Positions 26,422 to 34,757 of a stretch of 64,000 nt of DNA are shown one piece after another. Under the pieces are notes generated by a model that saw nothing but the letters and a program-made list of their open reading frames with translations, did no database searches and had not been told where the DNA came from. Every line of letters starts with the position of its first letter. Position 1 is the stretch's first letter. Source of the stretch: an uncultured Gammaproteobacteria bacterium. GTDB lineage: Bacteria > Pseudomonadota > Gammaproteobacteria > Berkiellales > Berkiellaceae. A program made the position numbers and the translations under genes. Location of the stretch: NCBI GenBank assembly GCA_902826485.1, contig CADEEZ010000004.1:1-64000 (forward strand). The letters are read 5' to 3'.

Positions 26422-26982
26422 ATGACAAATAGCCTGATTAACCTTATTCCTAAGGCTTTAGACTTAGCGATTTCAACTATATATAAGCCGGCAGGCTTGA
26501 AAATCACTTCGTCTCCTACCTGTGAAGCTGAAAGCGAAGAATATGGCGCATGTCGGTTTGGGCTAAATGATCAGGCCATTGCTTTTCGGATAGCGAAAAT
26601 AACCCCGCGAAAAAATGGGCAATTTGTTACCCTTTGGAAACGCCCAAAACCTGATGATGAAATTGCTCCGCTTGATATAACTGACAACATAAACTTTGTT
26701 GTAGTAAGTGTCTCTGATGGCACACACCAAGGCCAATTTGTATTCAATCAAAAAATATTACTATCAAAAAATATCATGTCAAAACTAAACAAAGGCGGTA
26801 AACGCGCTTTTCGAGTATATCCCTCATGGACTCAACCTGAATCTAAACAGGCACTAAAAACACAACAATGGCAGCTGCCTTATTTTTTTCTACTAGGAAA
26901 AGATGGAACGGCAAAGTATGAGCAGGTTCAAAAGCTGTTTTTAGACAAAACACAAGGCTGTTTTAACCACACTTTGGGCTAA
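26422..26982 (+). CDS. MepB family protein
   Basis: 186 residues matching the MepB family: SEEYGACRFGLNDQAIAFRIAKITPRKNGQFVTLWKR (about 36-72) and the end KRAFRVYPSWTQPESKQA..TQQWQLPYF. In Staphylococcus aureus mepB lies beside the MepA multidrug efflux pump and MepR regulator, but its own activity is unknown. Here it is a single gene. A 28-bp stretch of its 3' end is repeated in frame 66 bp downstream past the stop. Confidence 0.85.
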   Translation: MTNSLINLIPKALDLAISTIYKPAGLKITSSPTCEAESEEYGACRFGLNDQAIAFRIAKITPRKNGQFVTLWKRPKPDDEIAPLDITDNINFVVVSVSDGTHQGQFVFNQKILLSKNIMSKLNKGGKRAFRVYPSWTQPESKQALKTQQWQLPYFFLLGKDGTAKYEQVQKLFLDKTQGCFNHTLG

Positions 26983-27031
26983 AGACAACTCTGTTTTAGC
27001 CATATTTTAGACAATATTCAAGGCTGTTTCA
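26939..27031. repeat. Direct repeat spanning the mepB 3' end
   Basis: TTTTAGACAA..CAAGGCTGTTT occurs at 26939-26965 and again at 27005-27031, 66 bp (22 codons) apart. The two copies are in the same frame, separated by the mepB stop. This suggests an old tandem duplication of the gene's 3' end or a C-terminus shortened by a stop. Confidence 0.5.
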
Positions 27032-27145
27032 GACTCCATCCTATTTTTTCTGTATCTTCACCTAAACTTGCAACAAATTTAAGAATATCCTAAGTTGCTT
27101 TTCTCAAATAAGCCTGTTGCACTATCGCATTTTGTTCATTTCCTA

Positions 27146-27610
27146 TCATCTCAAATACAATTTCATCCCTTCATGAGTAGCCTCAAAACCTAATTTTTCA
27201 TAAAAGTTTTTAGCTCTAGAGCGTTTTTTATTGGTGGTCAATTGAATAATCGATGCGCCATTTGATTTTGTATAGTTTATGGCTTCTGCCATCATCCATT
27301 CCCCAATTTTTTGACCTCGGTATTTTTCCGCTACTCGCACTGCTTCAATCTGCATTCTGGTGGAACCCATAAAAGTTAAAGATGGCATAAGTGTAAGATG
27401 GCAAGTACCTACAACTTCACTCTTATTTTTTACCACCATTAAATATTGGTTCGGATCTGTGTCAATTTTATGAAAGGCATTAATATATTTTTGATCTAAG
27501 TTATTACTAGCATTTTCACGCGTTTGACCTAATTCATCTTCTAACAACAAATCAATGATGTCTTTTAAATCATCTATTGTGGCTTTGCTTTGTGTCAGTT
27601 TTAAAATCAT
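27146..27610 (-). CDS. GNAT family N-acetyltransferase
   Basis: 154 residues. MQIEAVRVAEKYRGQKIGEWMMAEAINY (about 81-108) is the V-x-x-x-x-R-G-x-x-I-G acetyl-CoA motif, ending with SRAKNFYEKLGFEATHEGMKLYL. A stand-alone minus-strand gene, divergent from the ABC exporter at 27721 with 110 nt between. The substrate is unknown. Confidence 0.9.
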   Translation of the reverse strand: MILKLTQSKATIDDLKDIIDLLLEDELGQTRENASNNLDQKYINAFHKIDTDPNQYLMVVKNKSEVVGTCHLTLMPSLTFMGSTRMQIEAVRVAEKYRGQKIGEWMMAEAINYTKSNGASIIQLTTNKKRSRAKNFYEKLGFEATHEGMKLYLR

Positions 27611-27660
27611 CCCCGCCCCTATTCTATTTGACTTACTATGTATTTATACAAAGCTATATT

Positions 27661-27686
27661 CGTTACTGTGGTAACGGTATTATAAT
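27661..27686 (+). promoter_or_regulatory. Inverted repeat next to a -10 box, ABC exporter promoter
   Basis: CGTTAC-TGTG-GTAACG is a perfect inverted repeat at 27661-27676, followed by TATAAT at 27681-27686, 34 nt before the ABC exporter ATG. A matching -35 is not obvious, which fits a regulator-dependent promoter. Confidence 0.5.
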
Positions 27687-27720
27687 GAAAACAAAATATA
27701 TTATGTTCTAGGATGCCGTA

Positions 27721-29502
27721 ATGAACAACTCGCTGCCGTCGACCCTTCGCGCTTTTATATGGCATTTTTTGAAACCATATAAACGCCCTCTATTTGTATT
27801 TGTTATGCTGTCTATTTGTGCGGGATTTTGGGGGCCTTTTAACAGCCTTTTAATCAAGCACCTCATCAACCTACTTCCACAAATTCAAGGAGATAATACC
27901 TCAATTCTAATATTGCCAGCGAGCCTGATTGTTGTGAACTTTATCGTCTTTGATAATTTTACTTGGCGAGGGATTACTTATATTAGAGCCAAATTTAACC
28001 CCGTGATTATTAACAGCATTATAGGGGAATCAATGCTTTATGTGCTGGGAAAATCTCCCCAGTTTTATCAAGACAATTTATCAGGAAAAATCTCAAAACA
28101 AATCACTAATTTAGCAGATGGCCTTGAAAAGCTTATGAGCAGCGTTGCCTCTAATTTTCTAAGAGGGGCTTCATTATTATTAACTGCTTTCGTGGCAGCT
28201 TTTTTTGTGCATCCCATTTTTTCTTTTATATTGATTACGTGGTTTATGCTATTTGCAAGTGCAAGTATTTTTATGTCAAAAAAGCTTGTTTCATTATCTG
28301 ATGCCCAGGCTTCAGCAGAATCGATAGTTGTTGGTGAGCTAGTTGATTCCTTATCGAATCATAGTAATGTCAGAATTTTTTCTCGAAAGTCTTACGAAAA
28401 TTTAAGAATGGAGCCCTTCTTTGGCAAGCAGAAAAAAGCCTATGCAGATACCTATTTTTATTCTCTTATCATGCACTCTATTCAAGGCGGTCTCATCGCG
28501 ATCATGATGGCTTTCTCGTGCTATTTCCTCGTTTTTCTATATGGTAAAAATTTAGTGACCGTAGGGGATTTTGCTTTAATATTAGGCTTATCTATGGAAA
28601 CAGGCCACATGATGTGGTTCACTATGTCGGAAGTGGATGAATTCAATAAAGCAGTTGGCAGGTGTAAACAAAGCCTGCTCTCATTCATGATACCGCTAGA
28701 AATTAAAGACAGACCCAATGCCCTGCCTCTAAAATGCGATAACGGCCAAATTACTTTCGAAAATGTTCAGTTTCATTATGCAGGCACCGAAGCTCTTTTT
28801 CAAAACAAGTCTATTACCATTGAAGCAGGCCAAAAAGTCGGTCTTGTAGGCTATTCTGGAGGCGGAAAGTCCACTTTCGTCAATCTTATTCTGAGGCTCT
28901 ATGATGTCAATTCAGGGCGTATTTTAATTGACCATCAAAATATTTGTGATGTTACCCAAGATAGCTTACGTAACAATATCGCCATGATCCCTCAAGATCC
29001 CTCACTATTTCACAGAAGCCTTATGGAGAATATCCGCTATGGCAGAATCAATGCAACCGATGAAGAAGTCATCACCGCTGCCAAAAAAGCGCATGCCGAC
29101 GACTTTATCAAAAAATTACCTCAAAGTTATAACGCTCTTGTAGGTGAACGCGGTGTAAAACTTTCAGGTGGCCAACGTCAACGTATCGCCATTGCGAGAG
29201 CCATTTTAAAAAATGCCCCTATCCTAATTTTAGATGAAGCCACTTCCCAACTTGATTCTGTCACTGAAAGTGATATTCAAGAAAGCTTATGGGAATTAAT
29301 GCAAAATAAAACGACAATCGTCATTGCACACCGATTATCGACATTGCTTCATATGGACAGGATTATTGTTTTTGATGAAGGCCAAATTATCGAAGATGGA
29401 ACCCATAATGAATTAGTGAATAAGAACGGCTTATATAAAACCCTATGGGATGCCCAGGTGGGAGGCTTCTTGCCAGATAAAAAAGTTTACTATTTAACTT
29501 AA
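27721..29502 (+). CDS. ABC transporter, fused permease and ATPase (exporter type)
   Basis: 593 residues: six membrane helices in residues 1-320 and an ATPase domain from about 345. Walker A is GYSGGGKST, signature LSGGQRQRIAIARA and Walker B ILILDEATSQLD, with the H-loop IAHRLST. Half-transporters of this type dimerise to export lipids, peptides or drugs. It lies among resistance-like genes and is followed by a strong hairpin at 29505, so it is probably its own transcript. The substrate is unknown. Confidence 0.93.
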   Translation: MNNSLPSTLRAFIWHFLKPYKRPLFVFVMLSICAGFWGPFNSLLIKHLINLLPQIQGDNTSILILPASLIVVNFIVFDNFTWRGITYIRAKFNPVIINSIIGESMLYVLGKSPQFYQDNLSGKISKQITNLADGLEKLMSSVASNFLRGASLLLTAFVAAFFVHPIFSFILITWFMLFASASIFMSKKLVSLSDAQASAESIVVGELVDSLSNHSNVRIFSRKSYENLRMEPFFGKQKKAYADTYFYSLIMHSIQGGLIAIMMAFSCYFLVFLYGKNLVTVGDFALILGLSMETGHMMWFTMSEVDEFNKAVGRCKQSLLSFMIPLEIKDRPNALPLKCDNGQITFENVQFHYAGTEALFQNKSITIEAGQKVGLVGYSGGGKSTFVNLILRLYDVNSGRILIDHQNICDVTQDSLRNNIAMIPQDPSLFHRSLMENIRYGRINATDEEVITAAKKAHADDFIKKLPQSYNALVGERGVKLSGGQRQRIAIARAILKNAPILILDEATSQLDSVTESDIQESLWELMQNKTTIVIAHRLSTLLHMDRIIVFDEGQIIEDGTHNELVNKNGLYKTLWDAQVGGFLPDKKVYYLT

Positions 29503-29504
29503 TC

Positions 29505-29546
29505 TGTACTAATCTGCAATTCAATTGCGGATTTGTACAAGTTTTT
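29505..29546 (+). terminator. Rho-independent terminator after the ABC exporter
   Basis: TGTACTAATCTGCAATT pairs with AATTGCGGATTTGTACA at 16 of 17 positions, followed within 3 nt by a run of five T. It starts 3 nt after the stop codon. Confidence 0.75.
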
Positions 29547-29570
29547 GGCTATTAACAAAAAAGGGTTGAA

Positions 29571-30554
29571 ATGTTTAAAGCCGATTGGGAAAAAAACAGT
29601 GTTACACAAGCATTGCCTCAAAATATAGTCGAGAAAATGATCGACCTTGCGTATCCAGAGAAAAAACTTATTTCTTGTGAATTAATTTCTGGTGGATGTG
29701 CCAATCTTAACTATACAACTCTGATTGAAGGTGAAAAAAATCCACTCATCTTGCGTGTATATTTACGTGATAAAGACGCAGCCTATCGAGAAAAAAATCT
29801 TAGCACGCTTTTAAAAAAAACCGTACCCGTGCCCCAAACATATTATATTGGCAAAATGAATGACTATCAGTTTGCCATCACAGAATTTATGCCTGGCATA
29901 TCAGTACGAGAACTTTTACTCAGTGATTTACCTCATGATATAAGTACAATAATGTTTGAAGTCGGCACGGTTCTTTCAAATATAACAAAACATGAATTTG
30001 TTAAAAGCGGTTTTTTTGAAAAAAATCTTACTATTATTAATGAATTAACAGATAACTTTGCTTTGACCTATGCAAAAGAATGTTTACAGAATCCCAATGT
30101 CATTTCAACATTAGATTCAGATACTATTTCAAAAATAACTGAATACTTTGAAAAATATAATCACTTATTTCCTAATAGCCATGAAAAACATCTGGTTCAT
30201 GCAGATTTCGATCCTGCCAATATACTTGTTGATAAAATTAATGGCGTTTGGAAAGTAACCGGCATATTAGATTGGGAATTTGCTTTTTCAAATTCAGTAT
30301 TGCACGATATGGCAAATATGCTTCGATATGCACACAAGATGCCATCTGAATTTCAAAATGCATTTCTAAACGGCCTAACCAGTAGTGGCATAGTTTTACC
30401 AAAAAATTGGCAAGTTACTGTGCATTTATTGAATTTACTGTCGCTGTTAGATTGTTTAAAAAGATATGATGTAATAAACCGTCCAAATCAATCTGCTGAT
30501 ATTCAGGAATTAATTAATCATATTCTTAAAAATTTTGAAAAAGGCTTAAAATGA
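29571..30554 (+). CDS. APH/choline-kinase-fold phosphotransferase
   Basis: 327 residues. LISGGCANLNYTTLIEG forms the nucleotide loop, LILRVYLRD gives the pocket, VHADFDPANILVD is the catalytic loop (H-x-D-x4-N) and GILDWEFAF the metal motif. The subfamily is that of general phosphotransferase-family proteins; the substrate is unknown. Its stop overlaps the ATG of the GNAT at 30551 by 4 nt, so kinase and acetyltransferase are made together. Confidence 0.88.
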   Translation: MFKADWEKNSVTQALPQNIVEKMIDLAYPEKKLISCELISGGCANLNYTTLIEGEKNPLILRVYLRDKDAAYREKNLSTLLKKTVPVPQTYYIGKMNDYQFAITEFMPGISVRELLLSDLPHDISTIMFEVGTVLSNITKHEFVKSGFFEKNLTIINELTDNFALTYAKECLQNPNVISTLDSDTISKITEYFEKYNHLFPNSHEKHLVHADFDPANILVDKINGVWKVTGILDWEFAFSNSVLHDMANMLRYAHKMPSEFQNAFLNGLTSSGIVLPKNWQVTVHLLNLLSLLDCLKRYDVINRPNQSADIQELINHILKNFEKGLK

Positions 30555-31081
30555 ATAAAAATTGTATGATTCGTTTACTTGAAAGCCAAGATATCCCCTT
30601 AATAGTTGATGGTTTTGCTAATCATAATTGGCCGAAACCTGCTTCACTATTTGAAGCTTATCTTAAAGAACAACAACAAAATCAAAGAATGTTTTGGGTT
30701 GCCTATCTTGATAATCAATTTGCTGGATATATAACATTAAAATGGCAATCTAAATACGCATCGTTTGCCATTAGCAAAATACCTGAAATTATGGACTTAA
30801 ATGTTTTACCCAATTTTCGCAAGGCGGGTATTGGATCAAAGCTCCTGGAACAGGCAGAAAAAGTAGCTTTTACAAAAAGTAATATCGTGGGAATTGGTGT
30901 AGGCTTATATGCTGGCTCAGATGGCGGTTATGGTTCTGCACAAAGGCTTTATATAAAGCAGGGCTATTTGCCTGATGGCAAAGGCGTGACTTATGATTAT
31001 CAACCTACTGTACCCGGAAATAGCTACCGACTCGATGATGACCTCATCTTATGGTTCACTAAAAAATTATCCCCCTATTGA
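30551..31081 (+). CDS. GNAT family N-acetyltransferase
   Basis: 176 residues. EIMDLNVLPNFRKAGIGSKLLEQAEKVA (about 78-105) is the acetyl-CoA motif and AQRLYIKQGYLPDG the end of the fold. It is translationally coupled (ATGA) to the phosphotransferase upstream. Its stop codon lies within the -35 box of the MerR promoter at 31078. Confidence 0.88.
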   Translation: MNKNCMIRLLESQDIPLIVDGFANHNWPKPASLFEAYLKEQQQNQRMFWVAYLDNQFAGYITLKWQSKYASFAISKIPEIMDLNVLPNFRKAGIGSKLLEQAEKVAFTKSNIVGIGVGLYAGSDGGYGSAQRLYIKQGYLPDGKGVTYDYQPTVPGNSYRLDDDLILWFTKKLSPY

Positions 31082-31108
31082 CCCTCACGTTACGTGATGT
31101 TTTATCTT
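31078..31108 (+). promoter_or_regulatory. MerR-type promoter with 19-bp spacer and palindrome
   Basis: TTGACC at 31078-31083 and TATCTT at 31103-31108 are separated by exactly 19 bp, the stretched spacing used by MerR-family activators. Between them lies the perfect palindrome TCACGT-T-ACGTGA (31085-31097). The MerR gene starts 28 nt downstream, so autoregulation is likely. Confidence 0.75.
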
Positions 31109-31135
31109 TAAATTATATTATTTAAGGGTGGGTGA

Positions 31136-31897
31136 ATGGCTCATACGGTAAAAAAATTGGCCAAAATATCGGGAGTTAGTGTACGCACACTACACTGGTA
31201 CGATGAAATAGGCTTATTAAAGCCTGCTTATATTGGCGCCAATGGTTATCGTTACTATGAAGAAGAACAAATGCTGACTTTACAGCAAATTTTATTCTTC
31301 AGAGAGTTGGGTTTTAACTTAAATGATATCCAAAAATTACTATCTCAAAATAACTTTGATAATATCAAAGCATTATACGAGCATAGAAAGATTTTGGAAA
31401 AAGATATTGATCGTAAAAATAACTTAATATTGACGATTGATAAAACGATTGAACATTTAAGGGAGAATCAAGTGATGAACCAAGAAGAATTATATTACGG
31501 CTTTGACAGCGAAAAACAAAAAGAATACGAGCAATATATTATCAAAAGCCATGGCAGTGAGGCTGAAGCGCTTCTTGAAGAAAGCAAAAAGCGGACGGCT
31601 AAATGGAATAAAGTTGAATGGGATGAAGTAAAAACGCTGGGTGATGAAATTCATAAAGCTTTAGCTAAAGCTATTGAGCAAGGATTAAAACCTGAATCAG
31701 AAGAAGTTCAAGCCCTTATTCATCGCCATTATCAGTTACAAGGCAGATTTTTCACGATAACCTCAGAAGTCTATATTGGTTTGTCTGAGCTATATGCTCA
31801 ACATCCTGATTTTAAAAAGTTTTTTGATGTGTACCATCCTAAAATGATAGAATTTATTGGCAAAGCCATTAAGTTTTATGCAAAAAAAAATTTATAA
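31136..31897 (+). CDS. MerR family regulator with TipAS-like ligand domain
   Basis: 253 residues. The N-terminal MerR helix-turn-helix reads VKKLAKISGVSVRTLHWYDEIGLL (about 5-28), then GYRYYEEEQMLTLQQILFFRELGF and a long coiled-coil helix to about residue 110. The C-terminal 130 residues match the TipAS antibiotic-binding domain (AEALLEESKKRT..., HPDFKKFFDVYHPKMIEFIGKAI). TipAS proteins sense thiopeptide and other drugs and activate transcription. A MerR-type promoter lies just upstream. Confidence 0.93.
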   Translation: MAHTVKKLAKISGVSVRTLHWYDEIGLLKPAYIGANGYRYYEEEQMLTLQQILFFRELGFNLNDIQKLLSQNNFDNIKALYEHRKILEKDIDRKNNLILTIDKTIEHLRENQVMNQEELYYGFDSEKQKEYEQYIIKSHGSEAEALLEESKKRTAKWNKVEWDEVKTLGDEIHKALAKAIEQGLKPESEEVQALIHRHYQLQGRFFTITSEVYIGLSELYAQHPDFKKFFDVYHPKMIEFIGKAIKFYAKKNL

Positions 31898-31920
31898 CTA
31901 AAAAATATATTTAGGTTCAA

Positions 31921-32496
31921 ATGAAAAAAACAATTTTATTTTTATTATTAGGCCTCCAAATAATCATAATGGAGGTCTTATTTGCACAATCTCCCATCGG
32001 AGATAATATTCACACAGAAGTATATACTTTTGTCCAAGAATCCCTTATCAAATCAAAACCTTGGTCTGAATTAGCTGTGGCGAAATTAAGAGAACAAGAA
32101 ATAGCCAATCAACATAACAAAGATTTAAAACCTCATATTGCAGATATTTATGAAGGTGAGCTAAGTAGTTTGTTAAAAATTTTATGCCAAGTGCAACCTA
32201 ATTGTGAAGAGATAACGCTTTATCAAAAAGACGGCATAGGCATCGCCACCAGCGGCTTAAAAAAATCAATAAAACTTAAAACACCCCGAAATATTGATTT
32301 TATTGTGGGTATCTTAAGCGCTGAAATAATGCATGAACCTAAAGTTTATCGTTTACAGTCAAAAAATAATCAAAAATATAACGAATATTTATATGCTATT
32401 TATAAAAATGAAAAAGAAGATTATGCTTATCTAGCGTTTAAAAGCAAACAACCTGAAGATAAATTAATTGGATTTGTTAGTTATATTATTCATTAA
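31921..32496 (+). CDS. Secreted/periplasmic protein of unknown function
   Basis: 191 residues beginning with a clear signal peptide (KKTILFLLLGLQIIIMEVLFAQ, cleavage near residue 22-23). The mature part is mixed alpha/beta, with TLYQKDGIGIATSG and a C-terminal YAIYKNEKEDYAYLAFKS, which loosely recalls a periplasmic sensing (Cache-like) domain. No family is recognised. It starts 23 nt after the MerR gene and may be co-transcribed with and controlled by it. Confidence 0.75.
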   Translation: MKKTILFLLLGLQIIIMEVLFAQSPIGDNIHTEVYTFVQESLIKSKPWSELAVAKLREQEIANQHNKDLKPHIADIYEGELSSLLKILCQVQPNCEEITLYQKDGIGIATSGLKKSIKLKTPRNIDFIVGILSAEIMHEPKVYRLQSKNNQKYNEYLYAIYKNEKEDYAYLAFKSKQPEDKLIGFVSYIIH

Positions 32497-32756
32497 TTTT
32501 TGAGCGAGAAAAATATAGTATGATCATGAATATAAAAAGCGACATTTAGTATAATTTAGTCAAAATACTCTTTAAAAAAACTGATAATTGACACAATCAA
32601 ATGTTTTTTGTAATCTTCTCCTCATCGCTTCCCTAAGCGAGCACCCTTCCAGCGCAAAACTCTTAGTGAGTGGGGACAATTCGTTTTATTATGTCAGAAA
32701 ATTAAATATTAGGAAGGAAGTGTTTAGTTTTCGTTACATACATAAGGAATCGAATC

Positions 32757-33572
32757 ATGTCATTAAATCAGAAAATACCTTCTATTACCTCTTTAAAGCA
32801 ATCTGCAAAACGCTTAGCATCTAAAGATGCTATCAGCCTTCACAAAGCATTTAATCGCATTGCCAACCAATATGGTTTCACCCATTGGTCATTATTGCTT
32901 AAACATTTTAACGCCAAACAAATTGATAGCATTAAATCAATTTGGCAATCATTATTACCTGGAGAAATGCTTTTATTGTCTGCCAAAAAAGATTCAGGAA
33001 AAATGTCATTGGCCTTAAATATAGTTGCCCTTGCTCTAAATGAGTCTATTCCCGTAAAATATTTATCAATGTATGTTGACAAAGTATCTGTGCTCTCTCG
33101 CCTACATTTAATTGCAAATGAAAATAAAGTTAAACTATGGCAAGATGCTAAATTATTATTGGTTGAAGATGGCCCTACAAACGAAGCGAACCTACTAGAA
33201 AAAATACAAAAGTGTAATCCTGGAAGTTTAATTGTCATAGATTATCTACAGGCTATTCATACTCATACTAATCACACACAAAAATATCAAGATCTCTTTT
33301 GTGCTATTAAGTCACAATGCCATCACAATAATTTAATGATCTTGGTTCTAAGTCAGGTCACAGATGATTTACCCCTTGAATCATTAGATTACCTTATTGG
33401 TGGAAGGAATATTTGTCGTCATTTTTCACACGTTCTACATATTGAATCTCACGCCGGAGAAAATGGGGCAATACAACGGGAATTGAGTTTGTTAAAATCT
33501 ACCCATTATCCAAAACAAAAAGCGATTCTGCAATTTGATCCTGCTAATTTTCGATTCTTATGCAAGACTTAA
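32757..33572 (+). CDS. DnaB-like RecA-fold ATPase with N-terminal helical domain
   Basis: 271 residues. Residues 1-50 (LKQSAKRLASKDAISLHKAF, then QYGFTHWSLLLKHF) form a small helical domain seen in plasmid- and phage-associated proteins. The rest is a RecA/DnaB-helicase-like core: LLPGEMLLLSAKKDSGKMSLALNIV carries a P-loop missing the usual first glycines, and SLIVIDYLQAIHTH matches the DnaB Walker B VDYLQ. No DnaB primase-binding N-domain is present. Role unknown; ATP hydrolysis is uncertain. AAGGA precedes the ATG. Confidence 0.75.
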   Translation: MSLNQKIPSITSLKQSAKRLASKDAISLHKAFNRIANQYGFTHWSLLLKHFNAKQIDSIKSIWQSLLPGEMLLLSAKKDSGKMSLALNIVALALNESIPVKYLSMYVDKVSVLSRLHLIANENKVKLWQDAKLLLVEDGPTNEANLLEKIQKCNPGSLIVIDYLQAIHTHTNHTQKYQDLFCAIKSQCHHNNLMILVLSQVTDDLPLESLDYLIGGRNICRHFSHVLHIESHAGENGAIQRELSLLKSTHYPKQKAILQFDPANFRFLCKT

Positions 33573-33577
33573 TTCCA

Positions 33578-34162
33578 TCATGCTTTTCTATGCTTTTTTT
33601 CATGATCTAACAACCATTGTTTACGATCTAACCCGCCTGCATATCCTCCTAACTTGCCACTCGTATTAATAATACGATGGCAAGGGATAATAACAGATAA
33701 TTGGTTAGCGCCATTTGCGTTAGCAACTGCTCTAAATGCCATATCATTGCCTAACGCATAGGCTTGTTCACGATAGCTTCTGGTCGAACCATAAGGCACC
33801 CGCATTAAGGCTTTCCATGCCTTTTTTTGAAAAGGCGTGCCTATTAATTTTAAAGGCGTTTTAAAGTCGAGAAGCTTGCCTGAAAAATAAGATTTTAGCT
33901 CACGTTCAATTAAGATAATGGGCTTGTTTCTGCCCGGCATCATATTTGACTTAAGTGAGGTCATCAATTTTTTTAATTCACGAATTAAAACACGTTTTTC
34001 TGTGAATTCTAAAAGATAAAGATAATTTTCATCGCTGACAGCGAGCATTTGTCCTAATTGAGTATCAACCCAAGCATAGGTTAATATTTTCTCAAATGTC
34101 TCATCAATCTGTACGGATAATCCTTTTTGCATATCCGCGATAAGAGTGCTTTCTAATTCCAT
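33578..34162 (-). CDS. ogt: Methylated-DNA--protein-cysteine methyltransferase
   Basis: 194 residues. The active-site motif IIPCHRII (about 162-169) and the preceding VPYGSTRSYREQA, AFRAVANANGANQLS are diagnostic of the Ogt/AGT family, followed by LGGYAGGLDRKQWLLDHE. The enzyme removes alkyl groups from O6-alkylguanine in DNA onto its cysteine. The N-terminal 80 residues are the small AGT ribonuclease-like domain, longer than in the shortest members. No AraC-type Ada domain is attached. It is convergent with the ATPase at 32757. Confidence 0.95.
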   Translation of the reverse strand: MELESTLIADMQKGLSVQIDETFEKILTYAWVDTQLGQMLAVSDENYLYLLEFTEKRVLIRELKKLMTSLKSNMMPGRNKPIILIERELKSYFSGKLLDFKTPLKLIGTPFQKKAWKALMRVPYGSTRSYREQAYALGNDMAFRAVANANGANQLSVIIPCHRIINTSGKLGGYAGGLDRKQWLLDHEKKHRKA

Positions 34163-34302
34163 TGTTTTTTGATTTAATTTTTCTGTTTTTATTTAAATTC
34201 TACTGTTTTTATAACTTGGTCAAATAGCTTTTTTCGATAACTATCTGAGATTAGCATAATATGATAGCTTAAACTTTTACACTAGAAAAAAAGAATATCC
34301 AC

Positions 34303-34752
34303 ATGAATCAAGCCAAATTAGAGCAATATCTACTCGAGAATATCCCCCTTTCTTCCGCATTAGGGGTGACCGTATCTGTTGCTTCTGCCGAAAAAATCAT
34401 TTTATCTGCACCAATTGGCCCGAATATTAATCACAAGCTAACCGTATTTGGTGGAAGCCTTCATAGTGTTGCCACTCTGGCCTGCTGGAGCTTTGTCTTT
34501 ATCAATTTAAAGCAATTAAATATTGATGCTGAAATTGTTATTTCGGCTAGTCATACAAAATATCTTACCGCGGTTACAACTGATTTTAAAGCCGAATGCA
34601 CACTAGAAAATAAAGATGACTTAGTCCGATTTGAGAAAATATTACAAAAAAAAGGCAAAGCCCGAATTAAGTTGCACGCAAAAATTTATCAGGGTGAAAA
34701 TTTAGCCATGGACTATCATGGAGAGTTTGTGGGGATAAAAAAGCAAAATTAA
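34303..34752 (+). CDS. YiiD-type thioesterase-domain protein
   Basis: 149 residues of the hot-dog fold: LEQYLLENIPLSSALGVTVSVASAEKIILSAPIGPNINHKLTVFGGSLHSVATLACW is the core of the putative thioesterase domain found at the C-terminus of E. coli YiiD, here on its own. Substrate probably an acyl-CoA or acyl carrier protein thioester; not shown. Single gene, convergent with the phosphotransferase at 34758. Confidence 0.85.
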   Translation: MNQAKLEQYLLENIPLSSALGVTVSVASAEKIILSAPIGPNINHKLTVFGGSLHSVATLACWSFVFINLKQLNIDAEIVISASHTKYLTAVTTDFKAECTLENKDDLVRFEKILQKKGKARIKLHAKIYQGENLAMDYHGEFVGIKKQN

Positions 34753-34757
34753 TTATG

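Noticed and set aside
32588-32824. Plus-strand open frame of 78 codons upstream of the DnaB-like ATPase
   Set aside because: It overlaps the ATPase start in another frame and has no recognisable features; the ATPase has a clear AAGGA and ATG.
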